DNA of 64,000 bases from Pollutimonas sp963712655 (GCA_963712655.1 CAVQIT010000009.1:938553-1002552); one strand, 5' to 3'. Numbered from the stretch's first letter, positions 1-8,757 are shown. Notes: generated by a model from the letters alone, not told the origin. Made by a program: numbers and translations.

Positions 1-475
1 GCGTAATCATGTCGCCGTTGGCGACGTGGGCGACTTCGTGGCCCAGCACGCCGGCGACTTCTTCTTCGGTCATGCTGTCGAGCAGTCCGGTGGACACGGC
101 GACGAGCGCATTGTTCCTGAAGGCGCCGGTGGCGAAGGCGTTGGGCGCGCCGTCATAGATGGCCACTTCGGGCCGGCCTATGCCGGCGCGGTCGGCCAGT
201 TGATGCACCGTATCGACCAGCCAGGCTTCTTTGGCGTTGGCCGGCGCCTTGGGATCAATGACGCGGGCGCCGGTGCTTTGCTTGGCCATCCATTTGCTGA
301 TCAGCAGCGAAATGAAAGAGCCGGCAAAACCCACGATGGCCGAGAAAATCAGCAGTTGAGTCAAGTCCAGGCCATTGGCCGTCAGGTAGCGGCCCACCCC
401 CAGCACGCTCATCGAGGCGCTGAGCACGATCATGACGGCAAAATTGGTAAGCAAGAACAAGAAGATTCGTTTCAT
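1..475 (-). CDS. htpX: Protease HtpX, inner-membrane zinc metalloprotease (3' part beyond window)
   Basis: The reverse strand reads MKRIFLFLLTNFAVMI from an ATG at 475 and stays open to the window edge, giving the first 158 codons. Two hydrophobic helices (about residues 4-24 and 40-60) precede the zinc-binding motif GHEVAH, with the HExxH histidines visible near position 40 of the window. HtpX is a membrane-bound M48 metallopeptidase that degrades misfolded membrane proteins with FtsH and is usually stress-induced. The second half of the protease domain lies outside the window. Confidence 0.93.
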   Translation of the reverse strand, partial: MKRIFLFLLTNFAVMIVLSASMSVLGVGRYLTANGLDLTQLLIFSAIVGFAGSFISLLISKWMAKQSTGARVIDPKAPANAKEAWLVDTVHQLADRAGIGRPEVAIYDGAPNAFATGAFRNNALVAVSTGLLDSMTEEEVAGVLGHEVAHVANGDMIT

Positions 476-790
476 TTTTTATATTCCCAGCGTAGCGAGC
501 GACAATGTTAGACGAAGTATATGGAGGACAGTTCCCTGTATTCAAGGACCTTCTGATCAAGTTCTCCAAATCTGATGCGCTTTGTGGCGGGCTGGCCGGC
601 AAGGCGGGATGTGGCGTCAATAGTGGTTCTATTGACGCCACATCCCAACGCGGCAGGACGCCCGTCAGGGGGATGCAGCAGTCGGGCGGACTTGATCAGA
701 GAGTCCTTAAAGCGTGCACAGGCCAAAATGTTGAAAACAGCAGAGTATAGTATCGACTTTGCAGTTTAAATTTGAATTTCGGTTGATTGA
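476..790. other. 315-bp intergenic stretch between htpX and the DMT permease
   Basis: No convincing gene is seen here. The stretch separates divergent genes and should hold both promoters. Most of it (about 544-708) is a nested palindromic element, described separately. The short open frames within it are by-products of the palindrome. Confidence 0.7.
544..708. repeat. Nested palindromic (MITE-like) element, 165 bp
   Basis: Outer arms of 18 nt (544-561 and 691-708) are reverse complements at 16 of 18 positions, built around TTGATCAGA and AGTCCTT. At the centre lies a perfect 18-bp inverted repeat (606-623 and 629-646) around a TGGTT loop. Transcribed, it would fold into a long hairpin. It has no coding capacity. 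A related 44-bp sequence lies at 32312-32355. This fits a small non-autonomous mobile or REP-like element, but no target-site duplication was confirmed. Confidence 0.6.
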
Positions 791-1711
791 ATGCAGTCTC
801 TGTGGATGTTACTGGCGAGTATCATGTTTGCTGGCATGGGGGCCTGCGTAAAGGTTGCCTCTGATTACGGGGCGTCCTTGCCCCATGTCATTTTGTTTCG
901 CGGCGTTCCTTCGGTGCTGCTATTGCTTTTCTGGGCCAGGTTCACGCATCGCAGCCTCAGGCCGCCAAGCTGGAAACTGCATTTGTGGCGCAACGTTGCG
1001 GGTGTCACATCCATGTGGCTGGGTTTTTTCGCCATATCCCATTTGCCCTTGTCCACGGCTGTCAGCCTCAATTACACGGCGCCGTTGTTTATTGCGGGCT
1101 GGATGCTGGCCCGGGGCGGAACGCAGCGCGATCCTGTCCGCATCATTGCCGTATTGTTCGGCTTCCTGGGCGTGATTGCCGTACTGCGGCCAAGTATCGG
1201 CCAAGACCATTGGTTTGCGGCCATGCTGGGCCTGCTGGCCGGTGCATTGTCGGCCATCGCCATGATGCAGATTCGCGAACTGGGGCGCGTGGGCGAGCCC
1301 GAGTGGCGCACGGTATTGATTTTTTCCTGTTGTGTCTGCCTGAGCAGCCTGGTGGGGCTTGTGGCTGAAGGGTGGCGCAGTATCGATATCATGGCGTGGC
1401 TGGCACTGGTCGGGGTTGGGGTGCTGGGCCTTATCGGGCAATTGGCCATGACGCGCGCTTTCGGATTGGGCTCGGCGCTCTTGACGGCCGCTCTGCAATA
1501 CACAACCATTATTTTCGCGGCCTTGCTCGGCATCATTTTCTGGGCCGATGTGCCCGATGCCATTGCCTGGGGCGGCATGGCGATGATTATCGCATCGGGT
1601 GTGCTGTCCATTTGGCGCACTTACAGCGAAGACCGCGTCATGCGGGGCCAAAGCGCCATGGCGGCGCAGTCCGCCGCCGTAAACGCAGAGCAGGAGACCA
1701 AACATGTTTGA
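791..1711 (+). CDS. EamA/DMT-superfamily permease
   Basis: A 306-residue protein with about ten hydrophobic helices and the two tandem EamA halves typical of the drug/metabolite transporter superfamily, a normal length for the family. The start ATG at 791 opens directly into the first helix (MQSLWMLLASIMFAGMG). The hydrophilic C-terminal tail is probably cytoplasmic. Members export amino acids, metabolites or drugs, and the substrate cannot be read from the sequence. The stop codon overlaps the start of the sulfurtransferase gene, so the two genes are probably co-transcribed. Confidence 0.85.
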   Translation: MQSLWMLLASIMFAGMGACVKVASDYGASLPHVILFRGVPSVLLLLFWARFTHRSLRPPSWKLHLWRNVAGVTSMWLGFFAISHLPLSTAVSLNYTAPLFIAGWMLARGGTQRDPVRIIAVLFGFLGVIAVLRPSIGQDHWFAAMLGLLAGALSAIAMMQIRELGRVGEPEWRTVLIFSCCVCLSSLVGLVAEGWRSIDIMAWLALVGVGVLGLIGQLAMTRAFGLGSALLTAALQYTTIIFAALLGIIFWADVPDAIAWGGMAMIIASGVLSIWRTYSEDRVMRGQSAMAAQSAAVNAEQETKHV

Positions 1712-2570
1712 TTTATTGATCGACGCGGGCACCCTGGCAGGGCAAGCTGCAACGCCCGGTTGGCTGATTTTCGACGTCAGGCATGATCTTGCCGATCATG
1801 AGGCGGGCCGGCTGGCTTATGAGCAGGGCCATATCCCCGGCGCCCTCTATCTGGATCATGAGCGTCAGTTATCGGGTCCCAAAACCGGTGCCAACGGGCG
1901 CCATCCTTTGCCCGACCGGGACGGTTTCGCGGCTTTCATGCAAACCCAGGGCCTGACCGCGCAATCGCAAGTGGTGATCTACGATGGCGGCAACAGCATG
2001 TTCGCGGCGCATCTGTGGTGGATGCTGCGCTGGGTGGGGCACAGCAAGGCGGCGATCCTGGATGGCGGCTGGCCCGCATGGCTGGCCGCGGGGGGCGCAA
2101 GCCAGCGCGGCGCCGCCGCCATGCCGGCAGCCACTGCGGCGGGGGCGGCCAAAGGCCATGAATACCCGGCGTGCGAGGCCATGCGCACCGTCGACGCGAC
2201 GGCTGTGCTGGCGAATATCGACGCACCGGTTTTTACTGTGCTGGATGCGCGCGCGGCCAATCGCTACCGGGGTGAAGTCGAACCCATGGATCCCGTGGCG
2301 GGCCATATTCCTGGGGCTGTGAATTATCCCAGCACCTTGAATGTCCAGGAAGATGGGCGCTTCAAGCCGGCGGCCGACCTGCGCCGCGGTTTCGACAGCA
2401 TCCTGCAAGGGCGGCCGCCGCAAAATATCGTGCATCAGTGCGGCTCGGGCATTACCGCTTGCCACAATTTGTTTGCGATGGAGTTGGCGGGCCTGACCGG
2501 ATCGGCCTTGTATCCAGGCTCGTGGAGCGAATGGTGCAGCGACCCGGCGCGTCCGGTCGCCCGGGCTTAG
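1704..2570 (+). CDS. sseA: Rhodanese-type sulfurtransferase (thiosulfate/3-mercaptopyruvate class)
   Basis: A 288-residue protein with two rhodanese domains. The N-terminal inactive domain has the FDVRHDLAD and HIPGALYLD segments. The C-terminal catalytic domain carries CGSGITA, with the active cysteine at residue 246. Enzymes of this type move a sulfane sulfur from thiosulfate or 3-mercaptopyruvate to cyanide or thiols. CGSG[IV]TA is the loop of the mercaptopyruvate type, so that substrate is favoured but not proven. The start overlaps the permease gene by 8 bp. Confidence 0.87.
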   Translation: MFDLLIDAGTLAGQAATPGWLIFDVRHDLADHEAGRLAYEQGHIPGALYLDHERQLSGPKTGANGRHPLPDRDGFAAFMQTQGLTAQSQVVIYDGGNSMFAAHLWWMLRWVGHSKAAILDGGWPAWLAAGGASQRGAAAMPAATAAGAAKGHEYPACEAMRTVDATAVLANIDAPVFTVLDARAANRYRGEVEPMDPVAGHIPGAVNYPSTLNVQEDGRFKPAADLRRGFDSILQGRPPQNIVHQCGSGITACHNLFAMELAGLTGSALYPGSWSEWCSDPARPVARA

Positions 2571-2593
2571 GGGCTGTTGGCGCTAAAGCCCCT
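2569..2593. terminator. Short hairpin between convergent genes
   Basis: AGGGGCT (2569-2575) pairs with AGCCCCT (2587-2593) across an 11-nt loop, between the sulfurtransferase stop and the Rieske oxygenase stop, which it overlaps. There is no T-run, so intrinsic termination is uncertain. The loop side (GTTGGCGCTAAAGCCCC) resembles the 44-bp repeats at 26856 and 36733. Confidence 0.3.
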
Positions 2594-3743
2594 GGACCTG
2601 CAGGTTTCCCATCAGGCGGCGATACCATTCATGGAAGTGCTGCATGCCGTCTTCCATGGGTGACTGATAGGGGCCGGTTTCGTTGGTGCCCCGTTGCATC
2701 AGGGCCCGGCGGCCGGCATCCATGCGTTCGGCGATTTCGTCGTCTTCGATGGCGGTTTCCATATAGGCTGCCCGTTGGGCCTGCACGAATTCGCGCTCGA
2801 AGGCCACGATGTCCTCGGGATAATAAAACTCGACAATATTCACGGTTTTCTGCGGACTGACCGGATGCAGCGTCGACAGCACCGCCACATGTGGGTAAAG
2901 CTCTATCATGTGGGTAGGAAAGTAGGTAACCCATACCGCCCCGAAGTCCGGCGTTTCGCCGGAACGGTAATCGATCAGGCGGTCGTGCCACTGCCGGTAG
3001 GTGTCGGTGCCGGGTTGGCCCAGGCTGCTATGCACGCCCACGCGCTGCGAACTATACCAGTCGGAAAACTCCCAGCTCAGGTCGTCGCAAGTAACGAACT
3101 TGCCCAGGCCTGGATGGAACGGTCCTACGTGGTAGTCTTCCAGGTAGACTTCGATAAAGGTTTTCCAGTTGTAGTCGCACTGGTGCACCTCGATGTGGTC
3201 GAGCACATAGTCCGAGAAGTCGAATTCGGGGCGCTTGAACAGCGCCGCCATGTCGGCGGCCGGGTCGCGGGGGCCTTCGAACAGCAGGCCGTGGCAGTTT
3301 TTAAGCGTAAATCTTTGCAAGTCCATGCAAGGCGTTTTCGGGAACTGCGGCGCGCCCAGCAGCTTGCCCTGCTGGCTGTAGGTCCAGCGGTGCACCGGAC
3401 AAACGATGTTGTTGCCCGTGTCGCGCAGATTGCCGCTCGAGTGCAAAGGATTGCTGACATTGCCGGCGTGGCCGCCCAGCATGATGGCTTGCCGGTGACG
3501 GCAAACATTCGATATCAGTTCCACACCCGCGGGATTGCGCAGCAGCACGCGGCCGGCATTTTCCTGCGGCAGCGTGCGCCAGTCGCCCATTTCGGGCACC
3601 AGCTTCTCGTGCCCTATGTAAAGGGCCGAGTTTTTGAAAATGAGTTCTTGCTCTTGAACAAAAATCTTTTCGTCAAAGTAGCTACTGACTGACAGTTGAG
3701 TTTGCGCCGGCGCAACATGCGCTTCTCGACCGATGTCGGTCAT
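2583..3743 (-). CDS. Rieske [2Fe-2S] ring-hydroxylating-type oxygenase, alpha subunit
   Basis: A 386-residue protein. The N-terminal Rieske domain has C81-x-H83 and C115-x2-H118 as cluster ligands. The C-terminal catalytic domain has EDYHVGPFH, where the H-x4-H pair should bind the mononuclear iron. The 31-residue spacing between the two ligand pairs is longer than the roughly 15-20 usual in the family. These enzymes receive electrons from a reductase and insert O2 into aromatics or cleave quaternary amines such as choline or carnitine. No reductase or beta subunit is nearby, so the substrate is unknown. Confidence 0.85.
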   Translation of the reverse strand: MTDIGREAHVAPAQTQLSVSSYFDEKIFVQEQELIFKNSALYIGHEKLVPEMGDWRTLPQENAGRVLLRNPAGVELISNVCRHRQAIMLGGHAGNVSNPLHSSGNLRDTGNNIVCPVHRWTYSQQGKLLGAPQFPKTPCMDLQRFTLKNCHGLLFEGPRDPAADMAALFKRPEFDFSDYVLDHIEVHQCDYNWKTFIEVYLEDYHVGPFHPGLGKFVTCDDLSWEFSDWYSSQRVGVHSSLGQPGTDTYRQWHDRLIDYRSGETPDFGAVWVTYFPTHMIELYPHVAVLSTLHPVSPQKTVNIVEFYYPEDIVAFEREFVQAQRAAYMETAIEDDEIAERMDAGRRALMQRGTNETGPYQSPMEDGMQHFHEWYRRLMGNLQVQGL

Positions 3744-3941
3744 AGTTCGCCCCCCGCGTCGGTGAAACCAGGAGGATGGTGATCCTCTGGTGCGAAGAAA
3801 AAAAAGCCTGGCCGATGAAATTTCAAAGAGGACGGATTGTACCCTTAGGCCCGGATAAGGGCAATTGATCTTGGTGCCGGCGGTAAATGCCGGTTTCCGG
3901 GATCGCGGCTGCGGTGGTTTGGCGCTGGCCCAGCTCGTGTT

Positions 3942-3970
3942 TTAGCAAATTCTCGCGCTTCTCGTACAAT
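3942..3970 (+). promoter_or_regulatory. Possible sigma-70 promoter for xseB-ispA-dxs
   Basis: TTAGCA (3942-3947) and TACAAT (3965-3970) lie 17 bp apart, about 60 bp before the xseB start. The -10 match is good and the -35 is weak. The region 3744-4029 holds no gene. Confidence 0.4.
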
Positions 3971-4029
3971 TTGGACAGGATGCGAAACCAGCGCGGCATT
4001 ATGGCGCGCTTTTCTTCTGGAATAGAATC

Positions 4030-4317
4030 ATGGTTGACAAGAAAACGGGCGGGCAGCCCCAAACCGGCAAGCCCGCTGACAGCATAGCGGCATTGCCCCA
4101 GGATTTCGAGACAGCCTTGGCGCAGCTCGAGGCGTTGGTCGGGCAAATGGAAAATGGTTCGCTGGCGCTGGATCAGTCTCTCGCGGCTTACGAGCAAGGC
4201 GTCGAACTGGCCAAAATTTGTCAAAAACGCCTGGACCAGGCAGAGCAGCAGGTCAAGGTATTGCAGGGCAACCTGCTTAAACCATTGACGGACGAGCCTG
4301 CCGGCGGCGAGGAATAG
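4030..4317 (+). CDS. xseB: Exodeoxyribonuclease VII small subunit
   Basis: A 95-residue protein with the family core FETALAQLEALVGQMENG and LDQSLAAYEQGVEL (about residues 28-65), which forms the helical hairpin that binds XseA. Exonuclease VII degrades single-stranded DNA from both ends into oligonucleotides. The xseA gene is not in the window, which is common. The gene ends two bases before ispA, and the xseB-ispA-dxs order is a well-known conserved operon. Confidence 0.93.
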   Translation: MVDKKTGGQPQTGKPADSIAALPQDFETALAQLEALVGQMENGSLALDQSLAAYEQGVELAKICQKRLDQAEQQVKVLQGNLLKPLTDEPAGGEE

Positions 4318-4319
4318 GA

Positions 4320-5234
4320 ATGGGGCGCAAACCAGTCGATTTTTCCGAATGGCTGACCGAGCGGGTGGATCACATCGAAGGCGTGATCGATCAATTATTG
4401 CCGGCGGCCTCGACCGTGCCCGCAAGCCTGCATGAAGCCATGCGTTATGCAGTGCTGGGCGGCGGCAAGCGTGTGCGGGCCGCTTTGGTGTATGCGGCGG
4501 GCGAGGCTTCGCTGCAGTCCGGCACCGAAGCGTCGGCCCAGGCAATCGCCCTCGACCACGCCGCCGCCGCCGTCGAGCTGATTCATGCCTATTCGCTGGT
4601 CCACGACGATTTGCCGTGCATGGACGACGATTCTCTGCGCCGCGGCCGGCCCACGGTGCATGTCCAGTTCAACGAGGCAACTGCCATGCTGGCCGGTGAT
4701 GCATTGCAGCCCATGGCCTTCGAATTGCTGGGCCTCATGCCCATCGCGCCGGCCCTGACGGTCCAGGCGACGCAATTGCTGGCGCGCTCGGCTGGCAGCC
4801 TGGGCATGGTGGGCGGGCAGGCCATAGACTGCGACAGTATCGGGCAAGCGCTTACGGCGGAGCAGTTGCGGCAGATGCACAGTATGAAAACCGGTGCTCT
4901 TCTCGAAGCCAGCGTGCTGCTCGGAGGCATAGTCGCCGGCGCCGGTTCGGCCACCCGCGCGGGTCTCGAAAGCTACGCGGCGGCCATCGGCCTGGCTTTT
5001 CAGGTGGTCGACGATATTCTCGACGTTACCTCGGATACCGCCACGCTGGGCAAAACCGCCGGCAAGGATGCCGCCGGCAACAAGCCCACCTATGTGTCCA
5101 TCATGGGCCTGGATGGTTCGCGCGCCTTGCTGCAAACCTTGCGCGACCAGGCGCACGCCGCCTTGCTGCCTTTGGGGCCATCGGCGGCCCATCTGGCCAG
5201 CATTGCCGACTACATCGTGGGGCGCGACCGCTGA
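4320..5234 (+). CDS. ispA: (2E,6E)-farnesyl diphosphate synthase
   Basis: A 304-residue polyprenyl synthetase. The first aspartate-rich motif is at residues 96-104 (DDLPCMDDD) followed by RRG, and the second is DDILD in the C-terminal half. The spacing of the first motif and the FQVVDDILD context fit bacterial short-chain farnesyl diphosphate synthases. It condenses isopentenyl diphosphate with dimethylallyl and geranyl diphosphate in the cytoplasm. Its product feeds ubiquinone, undecaprenyl phosphate and the squalene made by hpnCDE about 17 kb downstream. Confidence 0.93.
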   Translation: MGRKPVDFSEWLTERVDHIEGVIDQLLPAASTVPASLHEAMRYAVLGGGKRVRAALVYAAGEASLQSGTEASAQAIALDHAAAAVELIHAYSLVHDDLPCMDDDSLRRGRPTVHVQFNEATAMLAGDALQPMAFELLGLMPIAPALTVQATQLLARSAGSLGMVGGQAIDCDSIGQALTAEQLRQMHSMKTGALLEASVLLGGIVAGAGSATRAGLESYAAAIGLAFQVVDDILDVTSDTATLGKTAGKDAAGNKPTYVSIMGLDGSRALLQTLRDQAHAALLPLGPSAAHLASIADYIVGRDR

Positions 5235-5307
5235 TCATACGCATTGCCGCGCCTGCTGTTATTGTCGACAGGCTAAAATGCTCTCTGGACACAACTCGAT
5301 AACTTGT

Positions 5308-7191
5308 ATGACTAACGTCTCTCTTGAACAAATTCAATCTCCGGCCGATCTGCGTCAGCTGGATCGGCGCGAACTCAAAGAGATCGCGGCACAGTTGCGC
5401 GAGTTTGTTCTGCAGTCTGTCTCGAAAACCGGCGGCCATCTGTCGTCCAACCTGGGCACGGTGGAACTGACCATTGCCTTGCACCATGTATTCGATACGC
5501 CCGGTGATCGTATTGTCTGGGATGTCGGACACCAGTCCTATCCGCACAAAATCCTTACCGGCCGGCGCGAGCAAATGGCGAAATTGCGCCAGCACGATGG
5601 CATTTCCGGTTTTCCGAAACGCAGCGAGTCCGAATACGACGCCTTTGGCACGGCGCATTCATCCACGTCCATATCCGCCGTGCTGGGCATGGCGGTGGCG
5701 TCGCGCAATGCGGGGCTGGCCGATCGCCAGCACATCGCGGTCATCGGCGATGGCGCCATGACGGCCGGCATGGCGTTCGAAGCGCTGAATAACGCCGGCG
5801 TCACGCCGGGCGTCAACGTGCTGGTGGTGCTCAACGACAACGATATGTCCATATCGCCGCCGGTCGGAGCCTTGAATCATTATCTGGCGCGCCTGTTGTC
5901 GGGCCGGTTCTATGCCGCCGCCAAGAATGTCGGACGGGCCGTGTTGCAGCATGTGCCTCCGGTGCTCGAGCTGGCGCGGCGTTTCGAAGGCCATGCCAAA
6001 GGCATGGTGTCGCCCGCCACCTTGTTCGAAGAGCTGGGCTTCAACTATGTAGGCCCCATCGACGGCCACGATCTGGACGCCCTGATTCCCACGCTTGAAA
6101 ACCTGCGCGCCCTGGGCGGCCTGCAGTTTCTGCATGTCGTCACGAAAAAGGGCCAGGGCTATAAGCTGGCCGAAGCCGATCCGGTCCTGTATCACGGACC
6201 CGGAAAATTCGATCCCAGCATAGGCATCCAGAAATCCAAGGCGCCCGCCCGGCAAACCTTCACGCAGGTGTTCGGCCGCTGGCTGTGCGACATGGCCAAG
6301 GCCGACAGCCGCCTGTATGGAATTACCCCCGCCATGCGGGAAGGCAGCGGCCTGGTCGAATTCGAGCAACTTTTTCCCGCGCGCTACATCGATGCCGGCA
6401 TTGCCGAGCAGCATGCCGTGACGTTCGCGGCCGGTCTGGCCTGCGAAGGAGAAAAGCCTGTGGTGGCGATTTATTCCACCTTCTTGCAGCGCGGCTACGA
6501 TCAACTGATCCACGACGTGGCCTTGCAGAATCTCGACGTCACGTTCGCCCTGGACCGGGCGGGCATCGTGGGCGCCGATGGCGCGACCCATGCGGGCAAT
6601 TATGATATCGCCTTTCTGCGCTGCATCCCCAATATGGTGGTCGCCACGCCGTCGGACGAGAATGAAGCCCGCTTGCTGCTCAGCACTTGCTATCGGCATC
6701 CCGGCCCCGCTTCGGTCCGGTACCCGCGCGGCGCAGGCTGCGGCGCCCAGGTTCACGATGGCCTCGATACCGTGGAAATCGGCAAAGCGGTGGTCAGGCG
6801 GCAGGGCGGCAAAATCGCCATCCTGGCGTTCGGCACGTTGCTTGGCGCGGCCATGCAGGCCGCCGCCGAGCTTGACGCTACGGTGGTGGATATGCGCTTC
6901 GTCAAGCCCCTGGACGAAACGCTGCTGCAAGGCTTGGCGGATACCCATGCCGCCTTTGTCACTCTTGAAGAGGCGGCCATCATGGGCGGCGCCGGCAGCG
7001 CCGTGCTGGAGTTTTTCAGCCGGCAAGGCATAGAGCGCCCAGTGCTGCAACTGGGTTTGCCCGATCGGTTTATCGATCATGGGGAACAAGCCGCTATCCT
7101 CAGCAGCCTGGGCCTGGATGCGCAGGGGGTGGCCCGTTCCATCCGGCATCGTTACGCCGCGCTGCTGCAGACCGATTCCTCCGTCGGCTGA
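5308..7191 (+). CDS. dxs: 1-deoxy-D-xylulose-5-phosphate synthase
   Basis: A 627-residue thiamine-diphosphate enzyme that makes DXP from pyruvate and glyceraldehyde 3-phosphate, the first step of the MEP isoprenoid pathway. The ThDP/Mg site is GDGAMTAGMAFEALNN (about residue 150). The transketolase-like pyrimidine domain starts near residue 320 and contains DAGIAEQHAVTFAAGLA. I chose the ATG at 5308 (MTNVSLEQIQSPADLR) because the frame opens upstream inside ispA and this start gives the usual length. An ATG at 5278 is the alternative. It follows ispA by 73 bp and is probably in the same operon. Confidence 0.95.
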   Translation: MTNVSLEQIQSPADLRQLDRRELKEIAAQLREFVLQSVSKTGGHLSSNLGTVELTIALHHVFDTPGDRIVWDVGHQSYPHKILTGRREQMAKLRQHDGISGFPKRSESEYDAFGTAHSSTSISAVLGMAVASRNAGLADRQHIAVIGDGAMTAGMAFEALNNAGVTPGVNVLVVLNDNDMSISPPVGALNHYLARLLSGRFYAAAKNVGRAVLQHVPPVLELARRFEGHAKGMVSPATLFEELGFNYVGPIDGHDLDALIPTLENLRALGGLQFLHVVTKKGQGYKLAEADPVLYHGPGKFDPSIGIQKSKAPARQTFTQVFGRWLCDMAKADSRLYGITPAMREGSGLVEFEQLFPARYIDAGIAEQHAVTFAAGLACEGEKPVVAIYSTFLQRGYDQLIHDVALQNLDVTFALDRAGIVGADGATHAGNYDIAFLRCIPNMVVATPSDENEARLLLSTCYRHPGPASVRYPRGAGCGAQVHDGLDTVEIGKAVVRRQGGKIAILAFGTLLGAAMQAAAELDATVVDMRFVKPLDETLLQGLADTHAAFVTLEEAAIMGGAGSAVLEFFSRQGIERPVLQLGLPDRFIDHGEQAAILSSLGLDAQGVARSIRHRYAALLQTDSSVG

Positions 7192-7310
7192 TACGGGTCA
7201 TCCCTGAGGCTATCAGGGTTATAAGGCTGTGCGCAGGGGGTATGCCGCATAATGAGTGGTTATTTGTAAATCGACGTTCGTTTCCGGCGGGCGCTTCATA
7301 GGTTGTTATC

Positions 7311-8114
7311 ATGAATAGTTTGATTGATTCTGCTGTTGCCATGCCTGACGTGCAGAGCAGCGTCGATACCCGCCACGTTGCCATCCAGCGCGTCGGCGTG
7401 CGCGGGGTGCGCCATCCCATGCTGATCGCGGCGGCCGGCGGCGCGGCGGTGCCCACGGTCGCCAATTGGGAACTCACCGTGGCCTTGCCGGCGCAAGAAA
7501 AGGGTACGCACATGTCCCGCTTTATCGCCCTCCTGGAGCAATACCGGCAAACCCCCATGACGCCGGCGCTGTTTTGCGCAATGGCTGGCGCCATGCTTAC
7601 CCTGCTGCATGCGGAAAAGGGCGATATCGCCGCCGCGTTTCCCTATTTCATGACCAAGGTGGCGCCTGTTTCCGGTGTGCCCAGCCTGATGGACTACGAG
7701 GTCAAGTGGATCGCCAGGGCGCAGGGCGCCGCGGCCGAATTCGAACTCTCCGTGCTGGTGCCTGTAACCAGCCTTTGCCCATGCTCCAAGGCAATCTCCC
7801 AATACGGCGCCCATAATCAGCGCTCCCACATTACGGTCAACGCGGTATTTGGCGATCCCGCGCAGGTCGACGTCGATGCGCTGATCCGCGGCATCGAACA
7901 GCAGGCCTCTTGCGAATTATGGGGGCTGCTCAAGCGCGGCGACGAAAAATTCGTCACTGAACGGGCCTACGAAAATCCGAAATTTGTCGAAGACCTGGTG
8001 CGCGATGTGGCCGTGCAGCTACAAAGCGTGGCAGGCGTGCAACGTTTCCGGGTCGAAGCCGAAAACTTCGAATCCATACACAATCATTCGGCCTATGCCG
8101 TGGTCGAAGGCTGA
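7311..8114 (+). CDS. folE2: GTP cyclohydrolase FolE2 (type IB)
   Basis: A 267-residue member of the FolE2 family, recognised from RVGVRGVRHPM near the N-terminus, the CPCSKAIS segment that carries the family's key cysteine, and HNQRSHITV. It converts GTP to 7,8-dihydroneopterin triphosphate, feeding tetrahydrofolate and queuosine synthesis. FolE2 works with metals other than zinc and in many bacteria is used under zinc limitation. I see no convincing Zur operator in the 119 bp upstream. A weak hairpin, CCCTGA/TCAGGG (7202-7218), may end the dxs transcript. Confidence 0.92.
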   Translation: MNSLIDSAVAMPDVQSSVDTRHVAIQRVGVRGVRHPMLIAAAGGAAVPTVANWELTVALPAQEKGTHMSRFIALLEQYRQTPMTPALFCAMAGAMLTLLHAEKGDIAAAFPYFMTKVAPVSGVPSLMDYEVKWIARAQGAAAEFELSVLVPVTSLCPCSKAISQYGAHNQRSHITVNAVFGDPAQVDVDALIRGIEQQASCELWGLLKRGDEKFVTERAYENPKFVEDLVRDVAVQLQSVAGVQRFRVEAENFESIHNHSAYAVVEG

Positions 8115-8152
8115 TCTTCCCGCTGGCGGGGCGGGTGGCCCGGCCATGCTGC

Positions 8153-8182
8153 TTGCCTGGTGCGCGGCAATAATGGTAGAAT
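8153..8182 (+). promoter_or_regulatory. Likely sigma-70 promoter for the rpsF operon
   Basis: TTGCCT (8153-8158) and TAGAAT (8177-8182) are separated by 18 bp, giving a leader of about 155 nt before rpsF. Confidence 0.5.
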
Positions 8183-8287
8183 GCTTGGTTGTTTCTTGCT
8201 CGACTTATCTAGCCCATTGCCGATAGCTTTTTTTGCGAAGTTACGCAGTACTGACTTGGCAGGCATGGGTTTATAAGCGGGCTGTTC

Positions 8288-8323
8288 CTTTCGATGCCTG
8301 GCATGTTCGGCTTGCATCGAAAG
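8288..8323 (+). promoter_or_regulatory. rpsF leader hairpin, candidate autoregulatory site
   Basis: CTTTCGATGC (8288-8297) and GCATCGAAAG (8314-8323) are perfectly complementary around a 16-nt loop. They end 9 nt before the AAGGAG ribosome-binding site of rpsF. In many bacteria the S6:S18 complex binds the rpsF leader to repress its own operon. Whether this hairpin contains that binding motif was not established. Confidence 0.45.
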
Positions 8324-8345
8324 ATATCCCCAAGGAGTGTAGTTT

Positions 8346-8732
8346 ATGCGTCACTACGAAGTAGTATTTATCGTGCATCCCGACCAGAGCGAGCAGGTGC
8401 CCGCCATGGTCGAGCGTTACAAGGCGCTGATCACCGGCCACGAAGGCGTGATTCACCGCCTGGAAGACTGGGGCCGCCGCCAATTGGCCTATCCGATCCA
8501 GAAACTGGTCAAGGCGCACTACGTGTGCATGAACATCGAATGCGGTCAAACCACGCTCGACGAGCTCGACCACGCTTTCCGCTACAACGACGCCGTGCTG
8601 CGCCATCTGGTCGTCAAGACTGAAGAAGGCGCGAACGCGCCGTCGCCGATGATGAAGATCGTCGAGCGCGAAGAAGCCCGCAAGGCCAGCGCTGAAGCCG
8701 CAGCCGAAGCAGCACAGGCGGAAGCGGAATAA
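8346..8732 (+). CDS. rpsF: 30S ribosomal protein S6
   Basis: A 128-residue protein starting MRHYEVVFIVHPDQSEQVP, with the S6 signature region RLEDWGRRQLAYPIQKL. S6 sits on the 30S platform and pairs with S18. The C-terminal 25 residues are Ala/Glu-rich, as in other Burkholderiales. A strong AAGGAG precedes the ATG. It is the first gene of rpsF-priB-rpsR-rplI-dnaB. Confidence 0.97.
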   Translation: MRHYEVVFIVHPDQSEQVPAMVERYKALITGHEGVIHRLEDWGRRQLAYPIQKLVKAHYVCMNIECGQTTLDELDHAFRYNDAVLRHLVVKTEEGANAPSPMMKIVEREEARKASAEAAAEAAQAEAE

Positions 8733-8757
8733 GGGCCTGATGTTCGAAGCCACAGCG

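Noticed and set aside
7192..7310. Zur operator before folE2
   Set aside because: No convincing AT-rich palindrome was found; only a weak hairpin is present.
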